Part shown: piece after piece, positions 5,585 to 9,309 of the stretch
Position numbering within the stretch: position 1 is the first letter of the stretch
Layout: the number at the start of each line of letters is the position of its first letter
From: Opitutaceae bacterium
GTDB taxonomy: Bacteria > Verrucomicrobiota > Verrucomicrobiia > Opitutales > Opitutaceae
DNA length: 9,309 bases
NCBI GenBank assembly: GCA_009919985.1
Contig: RGAX01000102.1
Coordinates: 1-9,309, forward strand
Reading direction: 5' to 3'
Program-made: the position numbers and the translations under genes
The notes under the pieces: model-generated
Told to the model about the DNA's origin: nothing
Databases searched by the model: none
Seen by the model: only the letters and a program-made list of their open reading frames with translations

Positions 5585-8500
5585 GGGGTCGGCAGGTTGT
5601 TCAAAAATGTAATGACTTCTTTTAAACGTAGAAGCGGCTGCGGCGCGGTCAACCGTGGAAACCGGGTGCCGTGCATCACCCAATCATCACGCTGACCGCT
5701 GTGGCGCTGACACTTTAAGCGGTTGGCTTCGGTTTCGACGGAGAGGATGCCTTTTTGTTCCGCGCGGATGCGGATCTCTGTGACTAAGAGCAAGGCACGA
5801 ACTTCTTCGCTGAATTTGCCGAACCGATCTCGCAGGTCCGATTCGATCTGTTTTAGGGCGGGCAACGTATCGGCGAGCGCTAGCCGGCGGTAAAAATCGA
5901 TGCGCAGACGCGTCTCGCTCACATAGGGAGAGGGAATCCGCGCCTGAATCCGCGCGACCCCCGGGCCTTCGTTGGCGGCATCTTCGGCATCGCGGATCGC
6001 CGTATAGCTGTCGCCATGGCGGCCGCGGCCGTTGGCTTCGCGCGGGGTGCCTTCGCCGACGAAGACGAAATCGAGCTTCACGCTGGCGCGGATCGCGGCG
6101 GCGGTTTTCTCGCCTTTCAAGCGAGCTACGGATTGGCGGAGCAATTGGCAGTAAAGTTCAAAGCCGACGCCGACAATGTGGCCACTTTGTTCGGAGCCAA
6201 GGAGGTTGCCCGCGCCGCGAAGTTCGAGGTCGCGCATGGCGATGCGGAACCCCGCGCCGAGCTGGTTGTGCTGGCGCATCGCGGTGAGGCGCTGGCGGGC
6301 GATGTCGAGGAGCTTGGTGTGACGATGCAGCAGCAGGTATGCGTAGGCTTGGTGTTTAAAACGCCCGACGCGGCCGCGGAGTTGGTAAAGTTGCGACAAC
6401 CCGAAACGATCCGCGCCTTCGATGATGATGGTGTTGCAGTTAGGGATATCGAGGCCGCTCTCGATGATCGTGGTGCAAATCAGTACGTGGTACTTCATCG
6501 CCACAAAATCGGTCATGATATGCTCAAGGTCGGCGGGGTCCATCTGGCCGTGACCGACGCCGATGGTGAGATCGGGCATGAGCTGGCGCAGACGCGCGGC
6601 GACGAGCTCGATCGTCATGATGCGATTATGCAGATAGAACACTTGGCCCCCACGGCGAATTTCGTGGCGGATCGCATCGACGACGAGTTGTTCGTCGTAG
6701 GTTTTAACGATCGTCTGGATGGGGTGGCGGTTGGTCGGCGCGGTTTCAATGACGCTGAGGTCGCGCGCGCCGGTGAGTGCCATGTAGAGCGTGCGAGGGA
6801 TCGGAGTGGCGCTCATTGAAAGTACATCCACGGTGGCGCGCATGCGCTTGAAGGCTTCCTTGTGCTTCACCCCGAAGCGTTGCTCCTCGTCGATGACAAC
6901 GAGGCCGAGTTCGCGAAATTTTACGTCGGCCTGCAACAGGCGGTGTGTCCCGATTAAGATGTCCACTTGGCCGACTGCGGCGGCTTCGAGGATTTTTTTT
7001 TGCTCCGCCTTGGTGCGGAAACGGCTGACCATTTCGACGGCGATGGGATAACCGGCCATGCGCTCGCGGAACGTGTTGAGGTGTTGTTGCGCGAGTACAG
7101 TCGTCGGCACGAGCAATGCGACTTGGCGGCCGCCTTGGACAGCTTTGAAGGCCGCACGGATCGCTACCTCGGTCTTGCCGAAACCGACATCGCCGCAGAT
7201 CAGTCGATCCATTGGGCGGGTGCGCTCCATGTCGGCCTTGGTTTCGGTGATGGCGCGGAGTTGATCCCGGGTTTCCGTGTAAGGGAAGGAGCCTTCAAAT
7301 TCTTTTTGCCACGTGGTGTCCGGTGGGCAGGCGAAACCGGGTTGGGCTTCGCGCTCGGCGTGGATGCGGAGCAATTCGGCGGCCAAATCAATCGTAGCGC
7401 GCTCGGCAGCTTGGCGGGCTTTTTCCCAGCGGCCGGAGCCGATGCGTCCGAGCTGAGGTTTGGTTTTGCTTAGTCCTACGTAGCGGCTGATAAGGTGCGA
7501 CTCCTGTAAGGGCACGTGCAAGGTGACGTGGTCGTCAAATTCCAGCGTTATGACCTCGCGCACGCCTTGGGCTGTATCGAGTTTGGAAAGACCGCGGTAA
7601 AGGGCGATGCCGTGTTGGAGGTGGACGACGAAATCGCCTTCGACGAGTTCAGAGAAATCGAGGAGTTGGTCGATCTGCGCGCGTTGAGCCGTGGCGCGGG
7701 TGGGGCCTGAGGCGCGTCGGGCGCGTTGCCGGCCGAAAATCTCGGTCTCAGTGACGACGACCAGCCCGCGGGCTTCGGGGGCGAGTGGTGAGGAGGCGAG
7801 CGGCGAGTGATGCGTAAGACGGAAGCCTTCGTTGAGGCCGCCGCGTAGAAAAAGCGGTTTGAGTTTTTTAAGCGAAGAATCGTCCTCGAGGATTTCGCGG
7901 ATGCGTTGTTCTTCGCCTTCTTTGGAGGCGACGATGGCGAGGGCGTAACCCTCTTTTTTCCATTTAGCGACTTGGTGAAGAAAACGCGTGCGAGCCTCGG
8001 CTTCGACTTGAAGGCGCTCCTGGGCCACGAGCGAATCGTCAGGATAAGAGCGATGGTGAGAAAGGCTCTCGGTGTCCCAAGTGAGTTCAGCGGCGGTGTC
8101 CGGGAGCAACGAGGTGGCTTCGTCGAGGTCGCTCAAGCCAAAGTGCAAAGCACACCGCGCGGCGAGCGGCGTGAAGCCATCGAAGCCCTCACGCGCAAAA
8201 CCGCTGAACGAGCCTTCAAGCGCAGTTGGCTCAATCAACGCGAGGTGCGAGGAAGGGGGGAGGTAGTCGGCGAGTCCGGTTTTCGCAGGATCGAGCTTAA
8301 TGCGAGGGGAAGCCGAGAGCGTGATTCGATCGATTTTTTCGCCCGAGCGCTGCGTGACCGGATCGAAGGCGCGTATTTCTTCCAACTCGTCGCCAAAAAA
8401 ATCGAGCCGATACGGTTGAGTGGCGGTGACGGGATAAACGTCGATGATGCCGCCGCGGATGGCGTAGTGGCCGGGCGCTTCGCAGACGGCTTCAGAGTCA

Positions 8501-8982
8501 TAATCGAGTGAGCGAAGTTGCTCAAGTAAGCCGGTAAACGAAAGTGCCTCGCCCCGCACTAGGGTGAGTTCGCGCGCGGCGAACGCCTCGAGCGCTGGCA
8601 CCGGTTGGAGCAGCGCGGCCGGCGTAGAGACGACGATGAGTCCGGCTTGGAGTGAGGCGAGGGCGGCGCCCGAGGGCGTACGTAGCGCACGGAGTTTGGA
8701 TAAAACGGTGAGGCGGTCGCTCGAGGCGGCGAAGGCTTCACGCATATCGCGGCTGTCGGGCTGTGACTCGGGGAAAATCAGGACTTGGAGCGCGCCGGCT
8801 TTGGGCGCGGCGGCGTTGAAAAAGGCTACGTCCTCGGCGAGTTGTTCGGCAATTTTTAGTTCATCGGCGATTACTAGCCAGACGGTGGCCGGATGCGCGC
8901 GGACGAGCGCTGCGAGCACGGCGCCGCGAGCAACCGGGCAAATACCGGTGAGCTTGTGGCGCGTGGAGGAAGGTTCCGACAT
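5581..8982 (-). CDS. mfd: Transcription-repair coupling factor (Mfd)
   Basis: Mfd is a DNA translocase that removes RNA polymerase stalled at lesions and recruits UvrA for nucleotide excision repair. The 1133-residue length is close to the family's usual 1150. Order of parts: N-terminal UvrB-like module, with GHYAIRGGIIDVYP at about 170-184; a CarD-like RNA-polymerase-interaction domain from about 445 (GDFVVHLQHGIALYRGL); and a superfamily 2 helicase/translocase core. The core shows Walker A GDVGFGKT (about 596-603), DEEQ box (about 698-701), SATPIPRTL, IESGLDIPN (about 840-848) and QLRGRVGR (about 867-874). The C-terminal TRCF domain includes SPYVSETRLRIDFYRRLA. A Gly/Arg/Asp-rich stretch of about 38 residues (about 975-1012) precedes that domain and looks like an insert relative to E. 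coli Mfd. The start is ATG 8982, 67 nt after the rnc stop; the stop TGA overlaps the next gene's ATG. The frame is intact throughout. Confidence 0.98.
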   Translation of the reverse strand: MSEPSSTRHKLTGICPVARGAVLAALVRAHPATVWLVIADELKIAEQLAEDVAFFNAAAPKAGALQVLIFPESQPDSRDMREAFAASSDRLTVLSKLRALRTPSGAALASLQAGLIVVSTPAALLQPVPALEAFAARELTLVRGEALSFTGLLEQLRSLDYDSEAVCEAPGHYAIRGGIIDVYPVTATQPYRLDFFGDELEEIRAFDPVTQRSGEKIDRITLSASPRIKLDPAKTGLADYLPPSSHLALIEPTALEGSFSGFAREGFDGFTPLAARCALHFGLSDLDEATSLLPDTAAELTWDTESLSHHRSYPDDSLVAQERLQVEAEARTRFLHQVAKWKKEGYALAIVASKEGEEQRIREILEDDSSLKKLKPLFLRGGLNEGFRLTHHSPLASSPLAPEARGLVVVTETEIFGRQRARRASGPTRATAQRAQIDQLLDFSELVEGDFVVHLQHGIALYRGLSKLDTAQGVREVITLEFDDHVTLHVPLQESHLISRYVGLSKTKPQLGRIGSGRWEKARQAAERATIDLAAELLRIHAEREAQPGFACPPDTTWQKEFEGSFPYTETRDQLRAITETKADMERTRPMDRLICGDVGFGKTEVAIRAAFKAVQGGRQVALLVPTTVLAQQHLNTFRERMAGYPIAVEMVSRFRTKAEQKKILEAAAVGQVDILIGTHRLLQADVKFRELGLVVIDEEQRFGVKHKEAFKRMRATVDVLSMSATPIPRTLYMALTGARDLSVIETAPTNRHPIQTIVKTYDEQLVVDAIRHEIRRGGQVFYLHNRIMTIELVAARLRQLMPDLTIGVGHGQMDPADLEHIMTDFVAMKYHVLICTTIIESGLDIPNCNTIIIEGADRFGLSQLYQLRGRVGRFKHQAYAYLLLHRHTKLLDIARQRLTAMRQHNQLGAGFRIAMRDLELRGAGNLLGSEQSGHIVGVGFELYCQLLRQSVARLKGEKTAAAIRASVKLDFVFVGEGTPREANGRGRHGDSYTAIRDAEDAANEGPGVARIQARIPSPYVSETRLRIDFYRRLALADTLPALKQIESDLRDRFGKFSEEVRALLLVTEIRIRAEQKGILSVETEANRLKCQRHSGQRDDWVMHGTRFPRLTAPQPLLRLKEVITFLNNLPTP

Positions 8983-9049
8983 GGACGAAAAGTGAGAAGC
9001 GAGAAAACCACTAAGCGCAAATTAGCCGAGGGTTTTCCCCAACGGTGAT

Positions 9050-9309
9050 TTAGACGGGGAGTTTACCGCCCAGCGCGGCGAGCGCGACACGAGCAGCAGC
9101 TTCCTCGGCGATTTTCTTGGAGCTACCGTCACCCTGGCCGAGGGCTTGGTCACGTAAATAGACCTCGACGAAATAGCGCCGCTCGTGATCGCCGCCTTCG
9201 GTGCGAAGCACTTCGTAGCGCACGGCGTGGTTACCGTGGACGGGTTGCACGAGTTCTTGGAGGCGGCCCTTGGGATTGTGGAGATCGCCGACGGCGTTGA
9301 GCCGCGCGT
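9050..9309 (-). CDS. rnc: Ribonuclease III, C-terminal part (5' end beyond the window)
   Basis: The last 85 or so residues of RNase III, which cuts double-stranded RNA in rRNA and mRNA processing. The visible reading runs from RLNAVGDLHNPKGRLQELVQ, the linker into the double-stranded RNA-binding domain, through YEVLRTEGGDHERRYFVEVYL and LGQGDGSSKKIAEEAAARVAL, to a TAA at 9050-9052. The G.GSSKK.AE..AA pattern is the second dsRNA-binding signature. The catalytic NERLE.LGD region lies outside the window. The frame is open to the window edge, so no start is called here. It is upstream of mfd on the same strand with a 67-nt gap and no terminator between, which suggests cotranscription. Confidence 0.92.
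   Translation of the reverse strand, partial: ARLNAVGDLHNPKGRLQELVQPVHGNHAVRYEVLRTEGGDHERRYFVEVYLRDQALGQGDGSSKKIAEEAAARVALAALGGKLPV

Noticed and set aside
5585..5683. Upstream in-frame ATG at 5683 for the SurA-like gene
   Set aside because: It would add 33 residues encoded inside mfd and bury the signal peptide; the ATG at 5584 with the ATGA overlap is better supported.

Overview
The window is moderately GC-rich bacterial chromosome with a housekeeping layout. I read the likely source as Verrucomicrobiota, possibly Opitutales. The reasons are the mix of a periplasmic sulfatase, a pyruvate phosphate dikinase (PPDK) with a lysine/alanine-rich N-terminal tail, and starts with almost no Shine-Dalgarno sequences. 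This is inferred from protein style and was not checked by any search. All protein genes lie on the minus strand; the one plus-strand gene is tRNA-Tyr.

Reading in the direction of transcription, from high to low coordinates: the 3' end of rnc (RNase III, 9050-9309) is followed by mfd (transcription-repair coupling factor, 5581-8982) and then a SurA-like periplasmic peptidyl-prolyl isomerase (4589-5584). The start of the SurA-like gene overlaps the mfd stop in an ATGA. A strong Rho-independent terminator (4534-4564) closes this apparent operon. Next comes a secreted S1-type sulfatase (3038-4355), which converges on the plus-strand tRNA-Tyr(GUA) gene (2845-2930). Two hairpins lie in the gap between them. 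Beyond the tRNA are a half-size EamA-type membrane transporter (2293-2712) and ppdK (2149 to the window edge, 3' end missing). No stretch over 300 bases lacks a gene; the longest gap is 4356-4588.

The most notable feature is that two of the five larger genes are broken in the same way. Both ppdK (near 1521-1525) and the sulfatase (near 3824-3830) have lost a short internal segment, roughly 75-85 nt and 55-60 nt, and this also shifts the reading frame. Strongly conserved sequence resumes immediately in another frame. Both junctions carry the 8-mer GCCGACCA on the coding strand. This could be real decay, or an assembly or strain-mixture artefact; the sequence alone cannot decide.

I see no CRISPR array, insertion sequence, integrase, phage gene, toxin-antitoxin or defence cassette, and no convincing sign of an undescribed multi-gene system.
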